From assembly GCA_052388135.1 (NCBI GenBank), contig JBQTIM010000096.1, positions 1 to 12,551 on the forward strand: a DNA stretch of 12,551 nt. The letters run 5' to 3'. The DNA is from JBQTIM01 sp052388135. GTDB lineage: Bacteria > Elusimicrobiota > Elusimicrobia > FEN-1173. This document shows, piece by piece, positions 1 to 5,658 of this stretch; position 1 is the stretch's first letter, and each line of letters begins with the position of its first letter. A program made the position numbers and the translations under genes. The notes beneath the pieces are model-generated. The model saw only the letters and a list, made by a program, of their open reading frames with translations, made no database searches and was not told the DNA's origin.

Positions 1-2
1 CC

Positions 3-521
3 AAGGATCCGGACCGGCAGGAAAGCCTTTTGAGCGGAGCCCTCTCCCATTACGAGTCCGCGCTGGACGCCTTGAAGCGGCAGGGCGAGAACGGCCTCGA
101 CAAACCCGCCGCCGTGGAGTTCCGCGCCGCGCTCAAAAGCAACGTCGCCGGCGCCTACCTGAGCCTGGCCAAACTGAAGGGCGAGGACAGCCTTCAGCGG
201 AAAGAGCGCCTCCTGCAGGCCAAGCGCGCCCTTTTGGACCTTAAGGAAAACCACGGCAACCGCCCCGGCATGTATTTGAACCTCGTCTCCGCGCTGAGCC
301 TCTTGGGAGAATTCGAATCCGCCCTTTCCGTCTTGAAGGAAGTGCCCGCAGCCGCCCGGCTGTCCCCCGGCGACAAGGATTACGTTTGGCTCCTGGCCCG
401 CGACCTGGAAAAAATGGAGGAACTTCGGCCTTTGGCCGGCTACGCGGAGAAAACCTTGAAGAAACGCTGGGCCAGGCTGGTGGATGACATTTTTCGAAAG
501 AAAGGCGCCAAGCCCGTATAA
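3..521 (+). CDS. TPR-like repeat protein, C-terminal part (5' end outside window)
   Basis: The frame is open from the left edge of the window to the TAA at 519-521, so this is the last ~172 residues of a longer protein; the TTG at 30 is not needed as a start. The sequence is helical and shows the spacing of tetratricopeptide repeats: a helix pair around NVAGAYLSLAKLKG, a stretch of charged helix (ERLLQAKRALLDLKENHG), then MYLNLVSALSLLGEFESALSVL, which matches the TPR pattern of small residues at positions 8 and 20. It ends in a basic tail (KKRWARLVDDIFRKKGAKPV). TPR proteins are protein-interaction scaffolds; no catalytic motif or membrane segment is visible in this part. The downstream gene nfi starts 112 nt later and no terminator separates them. 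Partner and cellular role are unknown. Confidence 0.7.
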   Translation, partial: KDPDRQESLLSGALSHYESALDALKRQGENGLDKPAAVEFRAALKSNVAGAYLSLAKLKGEDSLQRKERLLQAKRALLDLKENHGNRPGMYLNLVSALSLLGEFESALSVLKEVPAAARLSPGDKDYVWLLARDLEKMEELRPLAGYAEKTLKKRWARLVDDIFRKKGAKPV

Positions 522-632
522 CGGCGCCGGTCCCTGGACCCGCCGGCGTCCTGGAGGAACGAAGCGCCGCCGCGAGAATATTTTCCGCCCGCCGAAGATT
601 TTCCTGCCCTGCCCGTCGGAGGCCGATGAGCC

Positions 633-1349
633 ATGAGACTGAGACGGCTTCACCGCTGGGACGTGACGGCGGCCCGGGCCATAAGCCTTCAAAAACGCCT
701 CGCCGAAAAGCTTGTTTCGCGGCGGGCGCCCGGAGGCATACGCCTGGTCGCCGGCGCCGATTGCTCATTGGATTTGGACAAGGGGGAGGCCTGCGCCGCC
801 GTGGCGGTTTTCTCTTTTCCGGCGCTGGAGCTCGTGGAGGAAGCTTGGGCGCGGCGGCCCCTGACGTTCCCCTACGTGCCCGGCCTTCTGACGTTCCGCG
901 AGGGGCCGGCCTTGTCGGCGGCGTTCGCCCGATTGCGGTCCGATCCCGACGTCGTGTTCTTCGACGGGCAGGGCATCGCCCATCCCCGGCGCCTCGGCAT
1001 CGCGGCCCACATGGGGCTCATCCTCGACAAACCCTCCGTCGGCTGCGGGAAGTCCCTTCTCTGCGGCGTTTTCGATCCTCCCGGATTTAAAAAGGGGGCC
1101 GCCGCCGACCTGCGCCACGAGGGACGGCCCGTCGGATACGCCGTCCGCACAAGGGAAGGGTGCCATCCGATCTTCGTGTCCCCCGGCCATCTCATGGACC
1201 GTGAAGGCGCTTTGGCCTTGGTGCTGAAGTGTCTGGACGGATACCGACTCCCCAAACCCACGCGCTGGGCCGACCGTCTGGCGGCCGCCGTGAAAACGCG
1301 CGCGGCTCCCCGGCCGCCGCGCTCGGCGGATTTTTCGCGGCGCGCTTGA
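633..1349 (+). CDS. nfi: Endonuclease V (deoxyinosine 3'-endonuclease)
   Basis: DNA repair enzyme that nicks the second phosphodiester bond 3' of deoxyinosine, the product of adenine deamination (EC 3.1.21.7). At 238 residues it is close to the family norm (about 220-240). Family motifs are all present in order: GADCS with metal-binding D43, the wedge/catalytic motif YVPGLLTFRE (Y81, E90), FDGQGIAHPRR (D111, H117), VGCGKS (K140) and RTREGCHPIFVSPGH. The C-terminal LPKPTRWAD is also typical. The last ~20 residues are Arg/Pro/Ala-rich and probably disordered. ATG 633 is chosen because GGAGG lies at 618-622; an ATG at 626 is out of frame. The TGA stop (1347-1349) lies inside the -35 box of the next operon's promoter. 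Family assignment is secure; activity is inferred. Confidence 0.95.
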   Translation: MRLRRLHRWDVTAARAISLQKRLAEKLVSRRAPGGIRLVAGADCSLDLDKGEACAAVAVFSFPALELVEEAWARRPLTFPYVPGLLTFREGPALSAAFARLRSDPDVVFFDGQGIAHPRRLGIAAHMGLILDKPSVGCGKSLLCGVFDPPGFKKGAAADLRHEGRPVGYAVRTREGCHPIFVSPGHLMDREGALALVLKCLDGYRLPKPTRWADRLAAAVKTRAAPRPPRSADFSRRA

Positions 1350-1373
1350 CACGGGGCCGAAGTCTGCTATAAT
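1346..1373 (+). promoter_or_regulatory. Sigma70-type promoter of the PII-nirA-Moco operon
   Basis: Perfect -35 TTGACA (1346-1351), 16-nt spacer, perfect -10 TATAAT (1368-1373) with an extended -10 TG at 1365-1366. The -35 box overlaps the nfi stop codon. Transcription would start near 1380, just at the foot of the first leader hairpin. This is the strongest promoter match in the window and the only clear one for the genes from 1566 to 7914. Confidence 0.88.
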
Positions 1374-1379
1374 GAGTTC

Positions 1380-1397
1380 AAGCACACGGCAGTGCTT
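1380..1397 (+). promoter_or_regulatory. Leader hairpin 1 with hexaloop (ANTAR-target-like)
   Basis: Stem A1380-C1385 pairs with G1392-T1397 (6 bp) around the six-base loop ACGGCA. The loop has A at position 1 and G at position 4, the pattern reported for RNA targets of ANTAR-domain antiterminators, which often control nitrogen genes. It sits at the predicted 5' end of the transcript. The stem and loop are visible; the ANTAR link is inference, because the second hairpin of that motif fits only partly. Confidence 0.45.
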
Positions 1398-1404
1398 TTT
1401 GTTC

Positions 1405-1420
1405 AGGACGCAGGCGTCCT
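1405..1420 (+). promoter_or_regulatory. Leader hairpin 2, candidate antiterminator
   Basis: AGGACG (1405-1410) pairs with CGTCCT (1415-1420) around CAGG. Opening the innermost pair would give a six-base loop GCAGGC with G at position 4 but not A at position 1. The 3' arm (1417-1420) is also the start of the 5' arm of the terminator at 1417-1449, so this hairpin and that terminator cannot both form. That competition is the usual geometry of an attenuator. Confidence 0.5.
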
Positions 1421-1449
1421 CCGAGCCCACCGGGGCCGGAGGATTTTTT
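1417..1449 (+). terminator. Intrinsic terminator 1 in the operon leader
   Basis: TCCTCCG (1417-1423) pairs with CGGAGGA (1437-1443). After a one-base bulge, GCCC (1425-1428) pairs with GGGC (1433-1436) around ACCG. The stem is followed at once by T6 (1444-1449), then A and four more T. It would release a ~70-nt RNA starting near 1380, well before the first start codon at 1566. Confidence 0.85.
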
Positions 1450-1471
1450 ATTTTCAGGCAACCATAGCCGT

Positions 1472-1497
1472 CCGGTCCCGCTGAGCCGCGGGACCGG
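1472..1497 (+). promoter_or_regulatory. Leader hairpin 3, 10-bp perfect stem with hexaloop
   Basis: CCGGTCCCGC (1472-1481) is perfectly complementary to GCGGGACCGG (1488-1497), leaving the six-base loop TGAGCC. There is no T-tract after it, so it is not a terminator itself. Its 3' arm (GCGGG at 1488-1492) could alternatively pair with CCCGC at 1520-1524 in the 5' arm of terminator 2, so it may be a regulatory switch element. The loop has G at position 4 but T rather than A at position 1. Confidence 0.5.
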
Positions 1498-1510
1498 CGG
1501 ATCGACGACG

Positions 1511-1547
1511 ACGTCCTTTCCCGCGGCGCGGGAGGGGACGTTTTTTT
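1511..1547 (+). terminator. Intrinsic terminator 2 in the operon leader
   Basis: A continuous 14-pair stem: ACGTCC (1511-1516) with GGACGT (1536-1541), then TTTCCCGC (1517-1524) with GCGGGAGG (1528-1535, two T-G wobbles), loop GGC, and T7 at 1541-1547. It ends only 18 nt before the start codon at 1566, so read-through must be actively allowed, or it sets a low basal level for all downstream genes. Confidence 0.85.
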
Positions 1548-1565
1548 ATGACCGGAGGAGGGTTT

Positions 1566-1934
1566 ATGGGAGACGTGCTGAAGGAAATCATCGCGGTGGT
1601 GAGGCCGGAAAAATGGCGCGCCACGCAAACGGCCATTTTCGCCGCGGGCGTGACGGGGGCCAGCCAGAACCGAATCCTGGGCCGCGGCCGCCAGGCCGGT
1701 TTGCGCTATCTGTCCCGCATCCGCACCGGCGACGGACCCGTGACCATGGGTTACCTGCCGAAGAGGATGGTGAGCTGCATCGTCCGGGAGGAGCAGGTGT
1801 CGGCGGTGGTGGAGGGCATCCTTCAAGCCAACAGGACCGGCAACCACGGCGACGGGAAGGTTTTCGTCTGCCCGGTGGAGGAGTCGGTGCGCGTGCGAAC
1901 GGGCGAGCGCGGCGCGGCTTCGGTGGAGAAATAA
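1566..1934 (+). CDS. PII family nitrogen regulator, NifI2-like
   Basis: PII signal protein of 122 residues, a trimeric sensor of 2-oxoglutarate and ATP/ADP that acts by inserting its T-loop into target proteins. Visible: the first strand LKEIIAVVRPEKW (5-17), GRGRQAGL at the T-loop base (39-46), a long T-loop rich in basic residues (about 39-66) without the GlnB-type uridylylation tyrosine context, the return strand LPKRMVSCIV, and the B-loop TGNHGDGKVFVCPVEE (91-106). The extended T-loop, the LPKRM return strand and the VRVRTGERG end resemble NifI2, the partner of NifI1 in nitrogenase control. ATG 1566 is preferred because AGGAGG (1556-1561) precedes it; ATG 1548 lies at the end of the terminator T-tract. 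The stop is 4 nt before the nirA start. The NifI2 subtype was judged by eye; GlnB/GlnK is the alternative. Confidence 0.9.
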   Translation: MGDVLKEIIAVVRPEKWRATQTAIFAAGVTGASQNRILGRGRQAGLRYLSRIRTGDGPVTMGYLPKRMVSCIVREEQVSAVVEGILQANRTGNHGDGKVFVCPVEESVRVRTGERGAASVEK

Positions 1935-1938
1935 AGCC

Positions 1939-3537
1939 GTGCAGCCTGGAAACAACAAGGTCGAGCTCCTGAAAGCCGAAAAGCCGGGGATGGACATCCT
2001 GGCCGATTTGCCTGAGCTGGCGAAGAAGCACCAGGGTTGGGAGCAAATCTCCGAGGGAGACCGCGAGCGCCTGAAGTGGGCCGGGCTTTTCTATCGCAAA
2101 CCAACGCCGGGCCAGTTCATGATGCGCATCCGCACCACCAACGGCCGCGCCACGTCGCTCCAGTTAAGGACCGTGGCGGACTTGTCGCGCCGCGTGGGCA
2201 ACGAGGTTCTGGACATCACCACGCGCCAGCAGTTGGAATTGCGCGCCGTGAAGATCCGCGACGTTCCCGACATTTTCGCCGCCCTGGAGGGAGCGGACCT
2301 CACCAGCCTGCAGACCGGCATGGACAACATCCGCAACGTCAATTGTTGCGCCTTGGCGGGCCTCACGCCCGGCGAGTTGTTCGACGCCTCTCCCGCCGGC
2401 CGGGAGTATACGAAAATTTTCATGGGCAACCGGGCCTTTACCAACCTTCCGAGGAAGTTCAACGTCACCATCACCGGCTGCCTGGAGAACTGCACCCACA
2501 CGGACACCCAGGATTTGGGCATGAGCCCGGCGGTGGATGAAGACGGCGCCCAGGGCTTCAACGTGGCGGTGGGGGGGAAAATGGGCTCGGGAGGCATGCG
2601 CCTGGCTTCGCCCCTGGACGTTTTCATTCCGCCGTCGGACGCGGCGGCCCTGGCCGCCGAGATCACGCTTTTGTTCAACGACCACGGCGTTCGCGGGCCC
2701 CGCAACAAATGCCGCCTGGCTTTTTTGGTGGAGGCCTGGGGCGCGCCCAAGTTCCGGGACGAACTGGAGAAGCGCTGGGGCAAGCCTCTGGCCCGGGCCG
2801 GCCGCGACGTCCGCCTCCCGGATAAGCACAGCGACCACTTGGGCGTGGCGCCGCAGAAACAGGCGGGCCTCTTCTCCGTCGGCTTGTGCGTGCCGACGGG
2901 GCGGACCAACGCCGCCGACTTGGAGGAATTGGCCCGCCTGGCGGACGCCTACGGCTCCGGGGAAACGCGACTCACCACGGCGCAGAACATCATACTGGTC
3001 AACATTCCGGACGCCAAGCTGGACGCCCTCCTGGGCGAGCCTCTTTTGAAAAAATATTCGCCGGATCCGCATCCGTTCACCAGGGGGCTGGTGACCTGCA
3101 CGGGCACGGACTATTGCAATTTGGCCTTGATCGAGACCAAGGGCATCGCCAAGGACTTGGACGAAAAACTGCGACGGTCGGTCCCTTCGCCCGCGGCGCA
3201 AAGCCTCACCATGCATTGGTCCGGCTGTCCCGCCGCCTGCGGAAATCACCAGGCCTCCGACATCGGTTTTCAGGGCATCAAGGCCAACGTGGACGGCAAA
3301 GTGGTGGACGCCGTGCACGTTTTCGTCGGCGGCCGCACGGGGCGGGAGGCGCGGCCGGGCGAGAAAATTATGGAGCTCGTCCCCGTGAGCATGCTGCCCG
3401 AGTTGATCCCCGTGCTCATGAAAAACATGGACACGCTGAAGCGCATCCGGCGCGACCGGGGGGCGGAGAACCGGGTGGTGATGGTCCCCGCCTTCGCCGA
3501 GCCTGCGCCCATGCCGGAAGAAGCCGTTTTGGAGTAA
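1939..3537 (+). CDS. nirA: Ferredoxin-dependent assimilatory nitrite reductase
   Basis: Cytoplasmic siroheme and 4Fe-4S enzyme that reduces nitrite to ammonium with six electrons, usually from ferredoxin (EC 1.7.7.1). It has 532 residues, normal for NirA. The fold is two ferredoxin-like halves and two siroheme halves: first half from PTPGQFMMRIR through TTRQQLELR and NIRNVNCC; second half from GLFSVGLCVPTGR onward. The cluster/siroheme ligands are C387 and C393 (CTGTDYCNLALIETK) and C430 and C434 (SGCPAACGNHQASDIG). The IETK and DIG contexts match nitrite reductases rather than the CysI sulfite reductase hemoprotein. Start GTG 1939 keeps the family-typical LKAEKPGMDILADLP near the N-terminus and has GGAGA at 1925-1929; ATG 1990 is a weaker alternative. 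It is enclosed by two PII genes, which suggests direct nitrogen control of this enzyme. Confidence 0.93.
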   Translation: MQPGNNKVELLKAEKPGMDILADLPELAKKHQGWEQISEGDRERLKWAGLFYRKPTPGQFMMRIRTTNGRATSLQLRTVADLSRRVGNEVLDITTRQQLELRAVKIRDVPDIFAALEGADLTSLQTGMDNIRNVNCCALAGLTPGELFDASPAGREYTKIFMGNRAFTNLPRKFNVTITGCLENCTHTDTQDLGMSPAVDEDGAQGFNVAVGGKMGSGGMRLASPLDVFIPPSDAAALAAEITLLFNDHGVRGPRNKCRLAFLVEAWGAPKFRDELEKRWGKPLARAGRDVRLPDKHSDHLGVAPQKQAGLFSVGLCVPTGRTNAADLEELARLADAYGSGETRLTTAQNIILVNIPDAKLDALLGEPLLKKYSPDPHPFTRGLVTCTGTDYCNLALIETKGIAKDLDEKLRRSVPSPAAQSLTMHWSGCPAACGNHQASDIGFQGIKANVDGKVVDAVHVFVGGRTGREARPGEKIMELVPVSMLPELIPVLMKNMDTLKRIRRDRGAENRVVMVPAFAEPAPMPEEAVLE

Positions 3538-3548
3538 CCGCCCGAGAC

Positions 3549-3564
3549 CCGGACGAAAGTCCGG
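3549..3564 (+). promoter_or_regulatory. GAAA-tetraloop hairpin between nirA and the second PII gene
   Basis: CCGGAC (3549-3554) and GTCCGG (3559-3564) form a perfect 6-bp stem capped by a GAAA (GNRA) tetraloop. No T-tract follows, so it is not an intrinsic terminator. Such intercistronic hairpins can protect mRNA 3' ends or mark processing sites; that role is inferred here. Confidence 0.45.
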
Positions 3565-3595
3565 CGCCGGGCGCATTCCCGAGGAGGAAGAGACG

Positions 3596-3937
3596 ATGAA
3601 GATGATACGGGCCGTGATCCGGCCGGAAAAAGAAGAATCCGTCGTGGAGGCCTTGTCCAAGGCGGGCTTTCCCGCGGTCACCAAGATGGACATCACGGGG
3701 CGCGGACGCCAGCGCGGCATTCAGGTGGGCTCGGCCCTGTACGAGGAACTGGCCAAAGTGCAGCTCCTCCTGGTGGTGGACGACGCCAAAGCTGCGGAGG
3801 CCGTGCAGGTCGTCCTCCAGGCCGCCCAGACGGGCAACTTCGGCGATGGAAAAGTGTTCGTCACTCCGGTGGAGGAGGTCTACACCATCCGCACCGGTAA
3901 GCGGGAGGATTCCATCGGTGTTCCCGCCGCCCGCTGA
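3596..3937 (+). CDS. PII family nitrogen regulator, NifI1-like
   Basis: PII protein of 113 residues, trimeric and ligand-sensing like its upstream partner but of a different subtype. It begins MKMIRAVIRPEKEE and continues AGFPAVTKMDITGRGRQRGIQ, wording typical of NifI1. The T-loop (about 35-54) is short, with Y49 in SALYEELAKV. The B-loop is TGNFGDGKVFVTPVEE (79-94) and the C-terminus reads VYTIRTGKRE. In methanogens and some bacteria NifI1 and NifI2 form a complex that binds nitrogenase when nitrogen is plentiful; here the neighbour is nitrite reductase. AGGAGGA at 3582-3588 supports ATG 3596; MKM offers a second ATG at 3602. It follows nirA by 58 nt containing a hairpin and precedes moaC by 48 nt. 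Subtype was judged by eye. Confidence 0.9.
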   Translation: MKMIRAVIRPEKEESVVEALSKAGFPAVTKMDITGRGRQRGIQVGSALYEELAKVQLLLVVDDAKAAEAVQVVLQAAQTGNFGDGKVFVTPVEEVYTIRTGKREDSIGVPAAR

Positions 3938-3985
3938 CGATTCCGGCCGGCCGCCGTTGAGCGCCCCGCGCCCGCGCGAAGCCCG

Positions 3986-4510
3986 ATGACGCCGGAGCTG
4001 ACTCACATCGACGCCCGCGGCGCGGCGCGCATGGTGGACGTGGCGGACAAACCCGTCGCCGCCCGGCGGGCGGAGGCCCGCGCCTTCCTCCGCATGAGGA
4101 CGGAAACTTTGGACGCGCTCCTGGCGGGTTCCGTGAAGAAAGGCGACGCCTGGGCGGCGGCGCGCTTGGCCGGCATTTTGGCCGCCAAAAAAACGCCGGA
4201 ACTCATTCCCCTCTGCCACTCGGTCAGGTTGTCATCGGTGGAGGTCTCCTTCCGGACGGCCGGCGCGGCCGTGGAGGTAAAGGCCGTGGCCCGCACCGAG
4301 GACAAAACCGGGGTGGAGATGGAAGCCCTGGTGGCCGCCGCGGCCGCCGCGCTGACGCTCTACGACATGGCCAAATCCCTGGACAAGGACATGGTCGTCG
4401 GCCCCGTGTTTTTGGCGGAAAAGTCCGGCGGCCGTTCCGGGCTCTATAAGCGAACGGAAATTCCGGAGCCATTCACCGGGGCTCCCGCGGCCGGCGAAGC
4501 GTGGTTCTAA
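3986..4510 (+). CDS. moaC: Cyclic pyranopterin monophosphate synthase MoaC
   Basis: Second step of molybdenum cofactor synthesis: converts the MoaA product (3',8-cyclo-7,8-dihydro-GTP) to cyclic pyranopterin monophosphate (EC 4.6.1.17). Visible motifs run through the whole fold: LTHIDARGAARMVDV near the start, SVKKGD (K52, D54), TPELIPLCHSV with H78, DKTGVEMEALVAAAAAALTLYDMAK with D127 and K130, and DKDMVV. These correspond to the lysine, histidine and aspartate residues of the MoaC active site. The length of 174 residues is slightly above the usual ~160 because of a short Pro/Gly-rich C-terminal tail. ATG 3986 has only a weak Shine-Dalgarno match (GCGAAG), consistent with read-through translation in an operon. 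The moaD start overlaps its last 10 nt. Confidence 0.95.
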   Translation: MTPELTHIDARGAARMVDVADKPVAARRAEARAFLRMRTETLDALLAGSVKKGDAWAAARLAGILAAKKTPELIPLCHSVRLSSVEVSFRTAGAAVEVKAVARTEDKTGVEMEALVAAAAAALTLYDMAKSLDKDMVVGPVFLAEKSGGRSGLYKRTEIPEPFTGAPAAGEAWF

Positions 4511-4743
4511 AAATAATCTTCTTCGCCCAATGCGCCGATTGGATGGGCCGCCGGCGCATGGAGTTGGCGTTGGACCGGCCGACCCCATTGGGCGATCTCC
4601 TTCGCGAGCGCTCCTCGCTGGCCCCTTTGGCCCCGCGCCGCCGGTCGCTCAAGGTGGCGGTGAACCACGCGTGGGCCGGTTTCCGCACCACCGTCCGGGC
4701 GGGCGATGTGGTGGCGTTCATGCCCCCTTTCAGCGGTGGATAA
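4501..4743 (+). CDS. moaD: Molybdopterin synthase sulfur-carrier subunit MoaD
   Basis: Ubiquitin-fold small subunit of molybdopterin synthase. Its C-terminal glycine is adenylated, thiocarboxylated and inserted into the large subunit MoaE to donate sulfur to the precursor. The 80-residue size is typical. The first strand (LKIIFFAQCADWMG) and the end AGDVVAFMPPFSGG, closing on the obligatory Gly-Gly, match MoaD. GTG 4501 is the only suitable start before the conserved first strand and overlaps moaC by 10 nt, implying translational coupling. The MoaD-activating enzyme (MoeB) is not in the window. Confidence 0.92.
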   Translation: MVLKIIFFAQCADWMGRRRMELALDRPTPLGDLLRERSSLAPLAPRRRSLKVAVNHAWAGFRTTVRAGDVVAFMPPFSGG

Positions 4744-5128
4744 ATCGGTTGTTTTGACACGGAAGGCCCTGTCCCTGGACGAAGCCCTGGCGCGGGTGTC
4801 GGGCCCGGGCCGCGGCGCCGTCCTTTCTTTTTCCGGCCGGGTCCGCGGGATGGAGGGCCGGGACCGCATCCGATCCATCACCTATGTAGCTTACGACGCC
4901 CTGGCCCTTCGGGAGATGCGCGCCATCGTTCGCCGGACGAAGAATCGCTGGCCCGTTCTGGCCGCCGTCCGGCACAGGACGGGGAAGGTCCGCGTCGGCG
5001 AGGCCAGCCTCCTGGTGGCCTGCGGCGGCGCGCACCGGGCGGAGGCCTTCGCCGCCTGCCGCTACCTCGTGGACGAGATCAAAAGGAGAGCTCCCTTATG
5101 GAAAACCAAGTTCGAGAAAGCGCCGTGA
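4736..5128 (+). CDS. moaE: Molybdopterin synthase catalytic subunit MoaE
   Basis: Large subunit of molybdopterin synthase (EC 2.8.1.12), which converts cyclic pyranopterin monophosphate to molybdopterin with sulfur from MoaD. Recognised by GAVLSFSGRVRG (substrate-binding loop), LREMRAIV, VRVGEASLLVACGGAHRAEAF and YLVDEIKRRAPLWKTKF, which carries the conserved lysines of the MoaE active site. The start is uncertain: GTG 4736 overlaps the moaD stop by 8 nt and gives 130 residues; TTG 4754 would begin MTRKALSLDEAL, closer to a typical MoaE start. An upstream extension in the same frame to 4706 encodes WW-rich residues unlike MoaE and is probably not translated. It overlaps mog by 31 nt. Confidence 0.92.
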   Translation: MDKSVVLTRKALSLDEALARVSGPGRGAVLSFSGRVRGMEGRDRIRSITYVAYDALALREMRAIVRRTKNRWPVLAAVRHRTGKVRVGEASLLVACGGAHRAEAFAACRYLVDEIKRRAPLWKTKFEKAP

Positions 5129-5658
5129 CGGCGCGCGTGGGAATCCTCACGGTGAGCGACCGCTGTTATCGAGGCGAGCGGGCGGACGGCGGCGGCCCGC
5201 GCCTGCGGGAACTCGTGCGCGAGTTGGGTTGGATTCCGGCCGCCGCCGCCGTGGCGCCCGACGAGAAATCCGACATCAGGAAAGTTTTGATGGATTGGTG
5301 CGACAACCAAGGGCTGTCCCTCGTCCTCACCACCGGCGGCACGGGGGTCGCTCCGCGGGACGTCACGCCCGAGGCCACGCGGCCTTTGCTGGAAAAAGAG
5401 TTGCCCGGGTTGGCCGAGCTGATGCGCCGGGAGGGTTCGCGCCGCACGCCTTTCGCCGTTTTGTCCCGCGCCGCGGCCGGAACCCGGGGCCGCAGCCTGA
5501 TCATCAATCTGCCGGGCAACCCGGACGGCGCCGCGGAATGCCTCCAGGCCATGGCGGGCGTGCTCCCGCACGCGCTGTCGCTGTTGGCGGGAGAGGACGC
5601 TTCCCACCGCCATGACGGAAAACGGCGTCCGGACGAAGGCAGGCTCGAGCATGTCTGA
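5098..5658 (+). CDS. mog: Molybdopterin adenylyltransferase (MogA/MoaB family)
   Basis: Adenylylates molybdopterin before molybdate insertion (EC 2.7.7.75). Diagnostic motifs: VGILTVSDRC at the first strand (14-23), the nucleotide-binding TTGGTGVAPRDVTPEAT, and INLPGNPDGAAECL. The length of 186 residues suits MogA or MoaB. The ATG at 5098 lies inside moaE but has AGGAG at 5084-5088, well placed. The C-terminal ~20 residues are very charged and share DNA with the start region of moeA (8-nt overlap if moeA starts at 5651). MogA and MoaB cannot be told apart by eye. Confidence 0.92.
   Translation: MENQVRESAVTARVGILTVSDRCYRGERADGGGPRLRELVRELGWIPAAAAVAPDEKSDIRKVLMDWCDNQGLSLVLTTGGTGVAPRDVTPEATRPLLEKELPGLAELMRREGSRRTPFAVLSRAAAGTRGRSLIINLPGNPDGAAECLQAMAGVLPHALSLLAGEDASHRHDGKRRPDEGRLEHV

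Noticed and set aside
523..552. CGCCGG/CCGGCG inverted repeat after the TPR gene as a terminator
   Set aside because: Short stem with an 11-nt loop and no T-tract; likely chance in GC-rich DNA.
1548..1565. Upstream ATG for the first PII gene
   Set aside because: It follows directly on the terminator T7 with no ribosome-binding site; AGGAGG at 1556-1561 fits ATG 1566 and the family N-terminus.
2164..3720. Long open frame on the minus strand across nirA and the second PII gene
   Set aside because: It mirrors codon-position GC bias of nirA, has no domain pattern and crosses real genes; similar antisense frames at 765-1997, 5504-6805 and 6778-7842 were dropped for the same reason.
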